Part shown: in pieces, positions 54,136-61,934 of the stretch | Layout: the number at the start of each line of letters is the position of its first letter | Position numbering within the stretch: position 1 is the stretch's first letter | From: Chitinophaga polysaccharea | Lineage (GTDB): Bacteria > Bacteroidota > Bacteroidia > Chitinophagales > Chitinophagaceae | Direction: 5' to 3' | NCBI RefSeq assembly: GCF_902150045.1 | Contig: NZ_CABFVU010000002.1 | Location: forward strand, 1,228,001 to 1,292,000 | Length of the DNA: 64,000 nt | Made by a program: the position numbers and the translations under genes | Notes under the pieces: generated by a model | Database searches by the model: none | Told to the model about the DNA's origin: nothing | What the model saw: only the letters and a program-made list of their open reading frames with translations

Positions 54136-54170
54136 AGATAGATCGATCTGTCTATTTATTCTTATCTTTG
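54136..54170 (+). promoter_or_regulatory. TetR operator and -7 element upstream of tetR
   Basis: AGATAGATCGATCTGTCT at 54136-54153 is an 18-bp palindrome with one mismatch. It is followed by TATCTTTG at 54163-54170, a match to the Bacteroidota -7 box TAnnTTTG. The ATG starts only 4 bases after this box. The operator sits where the -33/-7 spacer would be, which fits autorepression. The same palindrome, inverted, occurs at 54767. Confidence 0.75.
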
Positions 54171-54174
54171 TTCC

Positions 54175-54717
54175 ATGAAGAAGAAAACAGGTGATCCGAA
54201 ACAGCGTTTACTTGAAACGGCTACAACGCTTTTTTATAACCAGGGCTATCATGCTACGGGCATTAACCAGGTGATTGAGGAGGCCGGCGTGGCGAGGGCC
54301 AGTTTATACCTGCATTATGAATCAAAGGAATCTTTATTGCTGGCGTTCCTGCACCAGCGGCATATCGATTGGATGAACGGATTGAAAAGCTATACCGGCG
54401 AGGTAAGTAAAACGAAGGAGAAAATTGGGGCGGCGTTTGATTTCCTGTTTGATAATAATGAGAAGGAGCATTTCAGGGGTTGTGCTTTTTTGAATATCCT
54501 GTCGGAAACAACAGATAAGGATACTGCTGTATTGAGTGTAATACAGGATCACAAAAAAGATCTGCGTGCCTTCCTGGCAGAAATCCTCACTCATGAGAAG
54601 CAGGCTGTAAAGGACCATGTGTACTTACTGTTTGAGTCGGCCATCGTGGAAAGCCAGCTTTACCGGAACCAGTGGCCGGTACAGGAAGCGAAGAAAATGG
54701 CGCTGGGGTTGCTGTGA
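54175..54717 (+). CDS. TetR/AcrR-family repressor
   Basis: 180 residues. The N-terminal helix-turn-helix is clear: RLLETATTLFYNQGYHATGI and NQVIEEAGVARASLYLHYESKESLL. The C-terminal ligand domain (residues 60-180) has no recognisable ligand pocket. The paired identical operators, one before this gene and one before the DUF1348 gene, make these two genes its direct targets. A hairpin terminator follows, so the DUF1348 gene has its own promoter. Start choice is firm because the next Met is inside the ligand domain. Confidence 0.92.
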   Translation: MKKKTGDPKQRLLETATTLFYNQGYHATGINQVIEEAGVARASLYLHYESKESLLLAFLHQRHIDWMNGLKSYTGEVSKTKEKIGAAFDFLFDNNEKEHFRGCAFLNILSETTDKDTAVLSVIQDHKKDLRAFLAEILTHEKQAVKDHVYLLFESAIVESQLYRNQWPVQEAKKMALGLL

Positions 54718-54733
54718 GTCAGACAAAATACGC

Positions 54734-54752
54734 ATCGCCGCAGGCGATTTTT
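54734..54752 (+). terminator. Short terminator after tetR
   Basis: ATCGCC-GCA-GGCGAT followed by TTTT forms a 6-bp stem with a three-base loop, 16 bases after the tetR stop. Confidence 0.6.
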
Positions 54753-54766
54753 ATTTACGCAAATAA

Positions 54767-54786
54767 TAGACAGATCGATCTATCTA
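54767..54786. promoter_or_regulatory. Second TetR operator (TAGACAGATCGATCTATCTA) before DUF1348 gene
   Basis: This 20-bp near-palindrome is the reverse complement of the site upstream of tetR over 19 of 20 bases. It lies 31 bases before the ATG of the DUF1348 gene. Two copies of one site around the regulator gene are strong evidence for the TetR protein's target. Confidence 0.8.
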
Positions 54787-54817
54787 ATCATGTTTATCAT
54801 TTTCAAACCTCTTTATC

Positions 54818-55258
54818 ATGGAAAAAAAATTCCCCCTCCCTCCGTTTACAAAGGAAACCGCCCTGCAGAAAGTACAAATGGCTGAAGATGCCTGGAATAG
54901 CCGCGATCCGCAAAAGGTTTCAATGGTGTACACACCTGACACGGTATGGCGCAACCGCGACCAGTTTATCAATGGCCGGGAAGAAGTAGTGGCATTTCTT
55001 ACAAAGAAATGGCAGAAGGAGCTGGACTACCGCCTCAAAAAAGAGCTCTGGAGCTTTACAGACAACCATATTGCCGTATGTTTTGAATATGAATGGCATG
55101 ATCATGCCGGCAACTGGTTCCGCTCTTACGGTAATGAGCTGTGGGAATTTAACGCCGATGGGCTGATGCAACGCAGGCTGGCGGCCATTAACGATGTGCC
55201 CATTAAAAGCAGCGAAAGGAAATTCCGGGAACCGGAAGATTTGGTATTAGCCTGTTAA
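54818..55258 (+). CDS. DUF1348 / nuclear-transport-factor-2-like protein
   Basis: 146 residues in one NTF2-like alpha+beta fold. The family markers are [44 protein letters not shown] and [25 protein letters not shown]1348 proteins are small, cytoplasmic and of unsettled function; members often sit under TetR control with stress or detoxification genes. Here it is the only gene downstream of the second operator, so it is probably what the repressor controls. Confidence 0.88.
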   Translation: MEKKFPLPPFTKETALQKVQMAEDAWNSRDPQKVSMVYTPDTVWRNRDQFINGREEVVAFLTKKWQKELDYRLKKELWSFTDNHIAVCFEYEWHDHAGNWFRSYGNELWEFNADGLMQRRLAAINDVPIKSSERKFREPEDLVLAC

Positions 55259-55271
55259 AACATAACAACAG

Positions 55272-55304
55272 ATTATTGTGGTTACCCCCGGTAATCACAA
55301 TAAT
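55272..55304. terminator. Inverted repeat between DUF1348 gene and araC
   Basis: ATTATTGTGGTTACC-CCC-GGTAATCACAATAAT is a 15-bp stem with one mismatch. It begins 14 bases after the DUF1348 stop and abuts the -33 box of the next promoter. The T-run is weak, so a regulatory role at the araC promoter is also possible. Confidence 0.5.
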
Positions 55305-55333
55305 TTGTTCATGGTGTGAATTTTGTAACTTTG
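55304..55333 (+). promoter_or_regulatory. Bacteroidota promoter of the araC gene
   Basis: TTTG at 55304-55307 and TAACTTTG at 55326-55333 with an 18-base spacer match the phylum consensus. Only 4 bases separate the -7 box from the ATG, so the transcript may be leaderless, as at tetR. Confidence 0.65.
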
Positions 55334-55337
55334 CGGG

Positions 55338-56240
55338 ATGAATAAAACAGAATCACTCCGGGAATTTTACGAACATAAGTTCCAGGCCGTACCAGATAAA
55401 TTGCAACAGGATATAGGGCATTTTAATGTATTCCGGCTGGAAGATTGTGTGGTGGATGGCCGCTCTACGGTTAGTTACAGTCGTCGCGACTTTTACAAGG
55501 TAAGCCTGCTGAGGGGAGGCAATATCTTCCATTATGCTGATAAAACCACGGAAGTAAAAGGCAGTGCGCTCGTCTTTTTTAACCCCCAGGTGCCTTATGG
55601 CTGGGAGCCACTGTCGGCCGACAATAGCGGTTATTTCTGCATCTTCAGGGAATCCTTTTTTACAGGAGCCACCCGCGGCAACCTGCACGATCTGCCCATG
55701 ATGATGCCCGGCGGTATTCCTTCTTACCAGCTAACGAAGGCCCAGGACAAAGAAGTATCACAACTCTTTAAAAAGATGCTGACGGAAATCAATTCCGACT
55801 ATGTGTATAAATACGACCTGTTGCGCAGCTATCTTACAGAGATCATTCACTACGCGTTAAAGATGCAGCCCTCCGAAACCCTGTACCAGCATGCAGATGC
55901 GAAGTCGCGCATCACAGCGGTATTTACCGACCTGCTGGAGCGGCAATTCCCCATTGAATCGCCGTCGCAGCGTTTTGTAATGCGCTCCGCCAACGACTTT
56001 GCCAAACAGCTTTCCGTTCATGTGAACCACCTGAACCGCGCAATCCGCGATACCACGGGTAAAACCACCACCACTCACATTGCGGAGCGCATTACCGCCG
56101 AGGCAATGGCTTTACTAAAGCATACCAGCTGGAACGTGGCAGAGATCAGCTATGCCCTCGGGTTTGAAGAACCTGCTCATTTCAGTAACTTTTTTAAAAA
56201 ACAAACCAGTATCACTCCCGGTGCTTTCCGCGCTGTTTGA
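55338..56240 (+). CDS. AraC-family transcriptional regulator
   Basis: 300 residues: an N-terminal cupin-like sensor half (SRRDFYKVSLLRGGNIFHYADK, FFNPQVPYGWEPL) and a C-terminal helix-turn-helix pair (ANDFAKQLSVHVNHLNRAIRD and NVAEISYALGFEEPAHFSNFFK, ending KKQTSITPGAFRAV). It is 82 bases upstream of, and in line with, the SDR gene, and AraC regulators of this subtype commonly control the adjacent SDR or aldo-keto reductase. The inducer is unknown. Confidence 0.9.
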   Translation: MNKTESLREFYEHKFQAVPDKLQQDIGHFNVFRLEDCVVDGRSTVSYSRRDFYKVSLLRGGNIFHYADKTTEVKGSALVFFNPQVPYGWEPLSADNSGYFCIFRESFFTGATRGNLHDLPMMMPGGIPSYQLTKAQDKEVSQLFKKMLTEINSDYVYKYDLLRSYLTEIIHYALKMQPSETLYQHADAKSRITAVFTDLLERQFPIESPSQRFVMRSANDFAKQLSVHVNHLNRAIRDTTGKTTTTHIAERITAEAMALLKHTSWNVAEISYALGFEEPAHFSNFFKKQTSITPGAFRAV

Positions 56241-56322
56241 TTTTTGCAATTATTGGTTTGATTGATGTAACAACCGGCAGCAATCCCTGGTCTACTTTTG
56301 TGAGAACAAAAACACAAAGATC

Positions 56323-57159
56323 ATGGACAACAAAAAAGTATGGTTTGTAACCGGCGCCTCTAAAGGATTAGGCCGCTCCCTCGTAAAACAGTTATTAAGC
56401 AAAGGATATAAAGTAGCCGCCACTTCCCGCAATATTGAGGATCTCCGTAAAGTAGCAACAGGCGATGATTTCCTGCCGCTTGCCGTAGACCTGAAAACAG
56501 AAAGCAGCGTACACGCGGCGGTAAAAGAAACCATCAGCCGTTTCGGACGTATAGATGTACTGGTAAACAACGCCGGCTACGGACAGGTAGGTAGTATCGA
56601 AGAGTTATCGGATGCTGAATCACGTAGTAACTTTGATGTGAACGTATTTGGCCTGCTTAATGTAACCCGCAGTATACTGCCCTATATGAGGGCACAACAG
56701 GCGGGGCATATTTTAAACATTTCCTCTATTGCCGGCTTTACCGGTGGCTTCCCCGGTTTCGGCATCTATTGCGCTACCAAATTTGCTGTAGACGGTTTAT
56801 CAGAATCACTGGCTGCCGAAGTAAAACCATTTGGCATTTCAGTGACCATTGTATCTCCCGGTTATTTCAGAACCGATTTCCTTACTTCAGGCTCTCTCGG
56901 TGTGCCAGCAAACCAGCTGGATGCCTACCAGTCTGTTCGCGCTACGCAACAGGTGCACCAGGAAGAGATCAACGGTAACCAACCGGGCGATCCCGAAAAA
57001 GCGGTAGCCGCCATCATCGATATTGCAGCTGTGGAAAACGCACCGCTTCACCTCTTCCTCGGAGAAGACGCGTACAACCTCGCCTACCAGAAAATAGCAG
57101 CTATAGAATCCGACCTGGAACAGTGGAAAGAAGTAACAGTAGGTACTGCTATCGTGTAG
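56323..57159 (+). CDS. Short-chain dehydrogenase/reductase
   Basis: 278 residues, classical SDR. The NAD(P)-binding motif is TGASKGLGRSLV, followed by NNAGYGQVG, catalytic Ser in NISSIAG and the YCATKFAVDGLSES (YxxxK) site. A Ser-Arg after the second strand (AATSRNIEDL) favours NADPH. It begins 82 bases after the AraC stop and has its own -7 box (TACTTTTG, 56293-56300). The substrate is unknown. Confidence 0.92.
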   Translation: MDNKKVWFVTGASKGLGRSLVKQLLSKGYKVAATSRNIEDLRKVATGDDFLPLAVDLKTESSVHAAVKETISRFGRIDVLVNNAGYGQVGSIEELSDAESRSNFDVNVFGLLNVTRSILPYMRAQQAGHILNISSIAGFTGGFPGFGIYCATKFAVDGLSESLAAEVKPFGISVTIVSPGYFRTDFLTSGSLGVPANQLDAYQSVRATQQVHQEEINGNQPGDPEKAVAAIIDIAAVENAPLHLFLGEDAYNLAYQKIAAIESDLEQWKEVTVGTAIV

Positions 57160-57229
57160 AGGCGCTGCTGTATCGCCTCCGGCACGCGGAATTTGTTCCA
57201 AGACAAAACCCGCTACAATCCCCCCTGCG

Positions 57230-59347
57230 CTAGGAGAGGGTTACATTAAAGTCGGCTCCCAGCTCCAGCTTGCCTTCCCGCTCTTCATTGCTGCCCGGAA
57301 TTTTAAGACCTTTGATCTTGCTGGTTTTACCTTTGGTGAGCAGGTCGGTAATATGTTTATCAGTAAGCTTTTTGCCAAGTATTTCAAAAGGCAGCTTGAA
57401 GCCGCATACCGTGAAATTTGCACAGCCATAAGCGGTATTGCCTTTTTTAAGCGGGTGCGTTTTGCACTTCGGACATTGCAGCTCTTCTATTACAATTGCC
57501 TTTTTAGGCTTTGGCTCTTTTTTGGGTTTCTCTTTTTCTTCCGGCACTGGTAGCGGATCAGGCGCAATGGTAATAAATTTGTAGCTGGCGGTTTTCACTT
57601 CTTTGGTAAGATCTACCACCATCTGTATCAGCTCATCTTTAAAGGTATCCATGGCGTACTCGCCTTTTTCTATAAGGCGTAGCTTCCGTTCCCACTGGCC
57701 GGTTAATTCAGCACTTTTAAGCAGCTCTGTTTGTATGGTATCTATCAGGTCAATACCGGTTTGGGTGGCATAGATATTCTTCTTTTTCTTCTCGATATAT
57801 TTTCTGCGGAACAGTGTTTCAATGATATTGGCGCGGGTAGATGGACGGCCTATGCCATTGTCTTTCAGCAGTTCCCTCATTTCTTCATCATCCACCTGTT
57901 TACCTGCGGTTTCCATTGCTCTCAGCAAAGTGGCTTCTGTAAAGGCTTTGGGCGGAGAGGTTTTACCCTGGTGGATGCGTGGGGTATGCGGACCGCTTTC
58001 ACCCACTTCAAAATGAGGTAGTATTTTCTCTTCTTCTTCCCCTTCTTTTTTCTCTTTTACATCGTTGGCATATACCTCCTTCCAGCCAGGCTCTATGATC
58101 TGTTTACCGGTCACTTTAAAAGGTACCTGCCCTACCTTACCGAGTACGGTGGTATTGGAGATCTTACATTCCGGGTAAAAGGCCGCGATAAAGCGACGGG
58201 CTACCAGATCGTAGATCCGTTTTTCTTCCAGGGGAAGTCCGCCGGGATGCTGGCCGGTAGGGATAATAGCGTGGTGGTCTGTTACCTTCTTGTCATCGAA
58301 AACGGTTTTCAGCTTTGGAATAGGATTCGCCAGCAGCGGGGCGGTGAGCGCGCTATAGGGCGTCATATCCTGCAGGATGCCGGCAATTTTCGGATGCAGG
58401 TCTTCCGAGAGGTAAGTGGTATCTACTCTGGGGTAGGTGGTCAGTTTTTTCTCGTAAAGATTCTGTATATATTTCAACGTATCATCCGCGGAGAACCCGA
58501 ATTTTTTATTGGCTTCCACCTGCAGGGCGGTGAGGTCAAACAGGCGTGGGTTCCCTTCTTTCCCGTCTTTCTTTTCGAAGGAGGTCACTTCAAACGGGTG
58601 CTCCTTGAGATAGGCAAGTCCTTTGGCGGCTTTATCAGGCGTTTTAAGCCGGTCGATGGCCGCGGTGAACTCCGTTTCCCGGTAAATAGTTTTCAGCTCC
58701 CAGTAGTCTTCCGATACGAAGGCATTGATTTCTTTCTGCCGCTGCACAATCATAGCCAGGGTAGGTGTTTGCACCCTGCCGATCGATAACACTACCTTAC
58801 CCTGTGCAAATTTTTTGGTGAACAGGCGGGTAGCGTTCATCCCCAGGAGCCAGTCGCCTATAGCGCGTGCGCTGCCTGCTGCATACAGGTTATTATATTG
58901 TTCCGCCGCTTTCAGGTGCTGAAACCCATCGCGGATAGCCTCCACCGTTAGTGACGATATCCACAACCTTTTAACAGGCGCGGTGCATTTTGCTTTCAAC
59001 AGTACCCAACGCTGTATCAGTTCTCCTTCCTGGCCGGCATCCCCGCAGTTGATCACCTCTTCACAGGCCTGTACCAGGGTTTCTATAATTTTAAACTGTT
59101 TCTGTACGCCGGAATTTTCAATCAGTTTGATACCAAAGCTGGGAGGGATCATCGGGAGATCTTCCAGTCGCCAGAACTTCCATTGCTCATAGTAATCGTG
59201 CGGCTCTTTAAGGGTACAGAAATGTCCGAAAGTCCAGGTAACCTGGTAGCCATTGCCCTCATAGTAGCCCTCTTTGCGTTGGTTCGCACCGATCACTTCT
59301 GCAATATCCCTTGCCACACTTGGTTTTTCAGCAATGCAAACTTTCAT
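57230..59347 (-). CDS. topB: DNA topoisomerase III
   Basis: 705 residues. The TOPRIM domain starts the protein (MKVCIAEKPSVARDIAEVIG) with CGDAGQEGELIQRW. The catalytic tyrosine lies in KKLTTYPRVDTTYLSEDLH. Further marks are GIGRPSTRANIIETL and RPTRARI-like elements, and a C-terminal zinc-finger-like tail (LQCPKCKTHPLKKGNTAYGC). It is the type IA topoisomerase that decatenates replicating DNA. TopB copies in Bacteroidota are also carried on mobile elements, but this one has no conjugation genes beside it and its composition matches its neighbours, so it looks chromosomal. Confidence 0.93.
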   Translation of the reverse strand: MKVCIAEKPSVARDIAEVIGANQRKEGYYEGNGYQVTWTFGHFCTLKEPHDYYEQWKFWRLEDLPMIPPSFGIKLIENSGVQKQFKIIETLVQACEEVINCGDAGQEGELIQRWVLLKAKCTAPVKRLWISSLTVEAIRDGFQHLKAAEQYNNLYAAGSARAIGDWLLGMNATRLFTKKFAQGKVVLSIGRVQTPTLAMIVQRQKEINAFVSEDYWELKTIYRETEFTAAIDRLKTPDKAAKGLAYLKEHPFEVTSFEKKDGKEGNPRLFDLTALQVEANKKFGFSADDTLKYIQNLYEKKLTTYPRVDTTYLSEDLHPKIAGILQDMTPYSALTAPLLANPIPKLKTVFDDKKVTDHHAIIPTGQHPGGLPLEEKRIYDLVARRFIAAFYPECKISNTTVLGKVGQVPFKVTGKQIIEPGWKEVYANDVKEKKEGEEEEKILPHFEVGESGPHTPRIHQGKTSPPKAFTEATLLRAMETAGKQVDDEEMRELLKDNGIGRPSTRANIIETLFRRKYIEKKKKNIYATQTGIDLIDTIQTELLKSAELTGQWERKLRLIEKGEYAMDTFKDELIQMVVDLTKEVKTASYKFITIAPDPLPVPEEKEKPKKEPKPKKAIVIEELQCPKCKTHPLKKGNTAYGCANFTVCGFKLPFEILGKKLTDKHITDLLTKGKTSKIKGLKIPGSNEEREGKLELGADFNVTLS

Positions 59348-59740
59348 AATCGCTTAAAATTGGGTAACAAAGGTCGGATAAAAAGTTGTAACCAGGGAAG
59401 GGTAAAGTATTTAATCTTCTCCTTTCCATATCCAATGTAAAATTACAAACCGCAGGAATACCGGGAAAATAATCCCGCCGTTTTTGCCGCTTTTTGCAGA
59501 GAAATGCATGCACTAAGCATTGAAAGTGCATTATTAGCTCGTGTTGACCGTATGAAGAGTATATAAGGACTGTATAGTAAGTACTACACATAGACGACTC
59601 CTAAGTATGCGGTAAGTATCGGAGACCTATACTGGAAGTAACTGCAAACCGTAAAATAATCAAGCACATATTTTAACTTTTTGGGTGCAAAAATACCTGT
59701 TAATTTAAGGGAGATTTGAAACAGAAAATCCTTTTTCCTT
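59348..59740. other. 393-base intergenic stretch with unusual TA-rich block
   Basis: No gene is supported between topB and the S41 peptidase. Bases 59540-59640 form a distinctive block in which ATAC, TTAC and TTAG-like words recur on the minus strand. It has no open frame of note and no clear hairpin. Near 59507-59530 a TGCACT ... AGTGCA repeat occurs. The peptidase promoter probably lies near 59690-59730, but I could not define its boxes. Confidence 0.5.
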
Positions 59741-61933
59741 ATGCGCTTTCCGGCCCTTGTATTATTGTTCTCCTTATCTCTTCCCGCTGCAGCCCAATCC
59801 CCTGCTGCTTTTGATGGAAGTTTTGAAAGTAAAGGCCCCGGGTTACCTTCCGGTTGGATCAACTGGGGCGGCAATTACCAACTTGATGTGGATACCAGTA
59901 CCAGTTATGAAGGACATAGTGCGCTACGTATTGCCCCCGCAGGAAAAACAGGCAACCGCGATTTTGGTTGTGCCGTTAAACGTATCCCGGTTACGTTCGC
60001 AGGGAAAACGGTTACCCTCAATGGCTATCTGAAGCTGGATTCGGTAGCCGGTGGTTATGGCGGACTGTTTATGCGTGTGGATAACCGGTCAGGCGCGGTG
60101 TACAAAATGGATAATATGCAAAAGCAGCGGTTGCAGGGAACCACCGGCTGGCAAGAATACAGTATTACCCTTTCCCTGCCTGATGGTGGCGGCACTGTAT
60201 ACGTTGGCGCTATTAACAGCAGCAGTGGCAGAGTATGGGCAGATAACCTGGAAGTGCTGGTAGATGGAAAGCCGTTGAAAGATGCGTCGCCGCTGCGCGT
60301 GTTTAAGGCAGACAGTGATCATGCCTTCGACGCCGGATCAGGGATAAATATTCCCTCTCTTACCGCCCTGCAGGAAAAACACCTGGAAGTACTGGGGAAA
60401 GTGTGGGGCTTCCTGAAATATTATCACCCTGCCGTAATGGCCGGGGAATATAACTGGGATTATGAACTGTTCCGCATCTTGCCGGATGTACTGAACAGCA
60501 ACAGCGAAACAGCCAGGAATGAAGTGCTGCTTCGTTGGGTGAACCGGCTTGCCGCCCCGGGAGAAGTCCCGCGTGCGCATAACAGCAAGCAAACGATCAA
60601 ATTCAAAGCCGACCTCGACTGGCTTTCAGATGAAAAAACATTAGGCCCGGCATTGTCCGCATCACTGAAAAAAGTGGAAGCCCTGAACCGGGCCGACTTC
60701 AATTACTACCTGGGAATGGAGCCCGCCGGTAACCCTGCTTTTACAAATGAACAGGCATACAACAACATGCCATACCCCGATGCCGGTTTCCGGCTGCTGG
60801 CACTGTACCGCTACTGGAATATCATACAATACTGCTTCCCATACAAACACCTCATCACCGAAGGCTGGAACAATAAGCTGGCGGAGTTTATTCCTGCCAT
60901 GGTAAATGCGGCAGATACCGCTGCTTATCAAACTGCGCTGCTGCGGCTGATTGCAGGCATTCATGATTCCCATGCCGGTATATCAGGCCCTAACCTGTTG
61001 ATCCGTGGAGCAGATAGATTTAAAACATTGCCGGTACGTATCCGGTTCGCAGAAGAAAAGGCGGTAGTGATGAAAGTAGCCAATGAAAAATACGGATTAC
61101 GCAAAGGAGATGTTATTACTGCCATCAATAAAGAACCGGTTACTGCCATAGTTAAAAGACTGCTGCCGCTTACCTCTGCCTCCAATTACGCCACGCAGCT
61201 GAACAGGATTGAACGCACGCTGTTTCAAACCCGCGACAGCTCCCTGCTGCTCGACTATGAAAGGGATGGCGCCACCGGCAGCGTAACAGTGCCCGCAGTA
61301 ACCTACAAAGAGGCGATGGTGATATATGATCCGCCGGTTGCTTCCTGGAAAATGATCGGCGAAGACGTAGGCTATGTATACCCCGGCACTTTTAAGAATA
61401 CACAAATGGATACAGTAAGAGAGGCTTTTAAAAATACAAAAGGAATGGTGATAGACCTGCGTTCCTACCCGGCGGATAACCTGCTGCAATCACTCATAAA
61501 ATATGTACTGCCATCACCTGCACCCTTTGCGAAATTTACAGTAGGAAGCATACGGCAGCCAGGCCAGTTTGCAATGACAGGTGAAATGGAGGCCGGCTCC
61601 AAGAATAAAGATTATTACAAAGGCAAGGTAGTGATCCTTGTAGACGCTACTACCCAAAGCAATGCAGAATTTGTAACAATGGCGCTGCGGCTGGCGCCAC
61701 GTGCGGTAGTACTTGGCAGCACTACCGCCGGTGCCGATGGGAATATATCCTTCTTTTCACTGCCTGGTGGCATACAAACACTGATCACCGGCATTGGCGT
61801 GTACTACCCCGATGGGAGGGAAACACAACGCACCGGCATTGGCCCCGACATTGTTATGGAACCAACGGTAAAGGGTATACGTGAAAACAGGGATGAGCTG
61901 CTGGATAAGGCCCTGGCTATTATCAGGGAATAA
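59741..61933 (+). CDS. S41-family peptidase (C-terminal processing protease-like)
   Basis: 730 residues with a signal peptide (MRFPALVLLFSLSLPAAAQ). Residues 25-185 are a carbohydrate-binding-like beta-sandwich (WINWGGNYQLDVDTSTSYEG). A helical region (KVWGFLKYYHPAVMAGEYNWD) and PDZ-like part (LRKGDVITAINKEPV) come before the S41 core. The catalytic Ser is in TTQSNAEFVTMAL, preceded by VILVDAT, and GIGPDIVMEP closes the domain. It is a secreted serine protease of the C-terminal-processing or tricorn-core branch. Its stop is one base from the end of the convergent AsmA-like gene. Confidence 0.85.
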   Translation: MRFPALVLLFSLSLPAAAQSPAAFDGSFESKGPGLPSGWINWGGNYQLDVDTSTSYEGHSALRIAPAGKTGNRDFGCAVKRIPVTFAGKTVTLNGYLKLDSVAGGYGGLFMRVDNRSGAVYKMDNMQKQRLQGTTGWQEYSITLSLPDGGGTVYVGAINSSSGRVWADNLEVLVDGKPLKDASPLRVFKADSDHAFDAGSGINIPSLTALQEKHLEVLGKVWGFLKYYHPAVMAGEYNWDYELFRILPDVLNSNSETARNEVLLRWVNRLAAPGEVPRAHNSKQTIKFKADLDWLSDEKTLGPALSASLKKVEALNRADFNYYLGMEPAGNPAFTNEQAYNNMPYPDAGFRLLALYRYWNIIQYCFPYKHLITEGWNNKLAEFIPAMVNAADTAAYQTALLRLIAGIHDSHAGISGPNLLIRGADRFKTLPVRIRFAEEKAVVMKVANEKYGLRKGDVITAINKEPVTAIVKRLLPLTSASNYATQLNRIERTLFQTRDSSLLLDYERDGATGSVTVPAVTYKEAMVIYDPPVASWKMIGEDVGYVYPGTFKNTQMDTVREAFKNTKGMVIDLRSYPADNLLQSLIKYVLPSPAPFAKFTVGSIRQPGQFAMTGEMEAGSKNKDYYKGKVVILVDATTQSNAEFVTMALRLAPRAVVLGSTTAGADGNISFFSLPGGIQTLITGIGVYYPDGRETQRTGIGPDIVMEPTVKGIRENRDELLDKALAIIRE

Positions 61934-61934
61934 G

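Noticed and set aside
57230-59347. topB as a sign of an integrated conjugative element.
   Set aside because: No tra, mobilisation, integrase or att-like sequences lie nearby and the flanking genes are ordinary.
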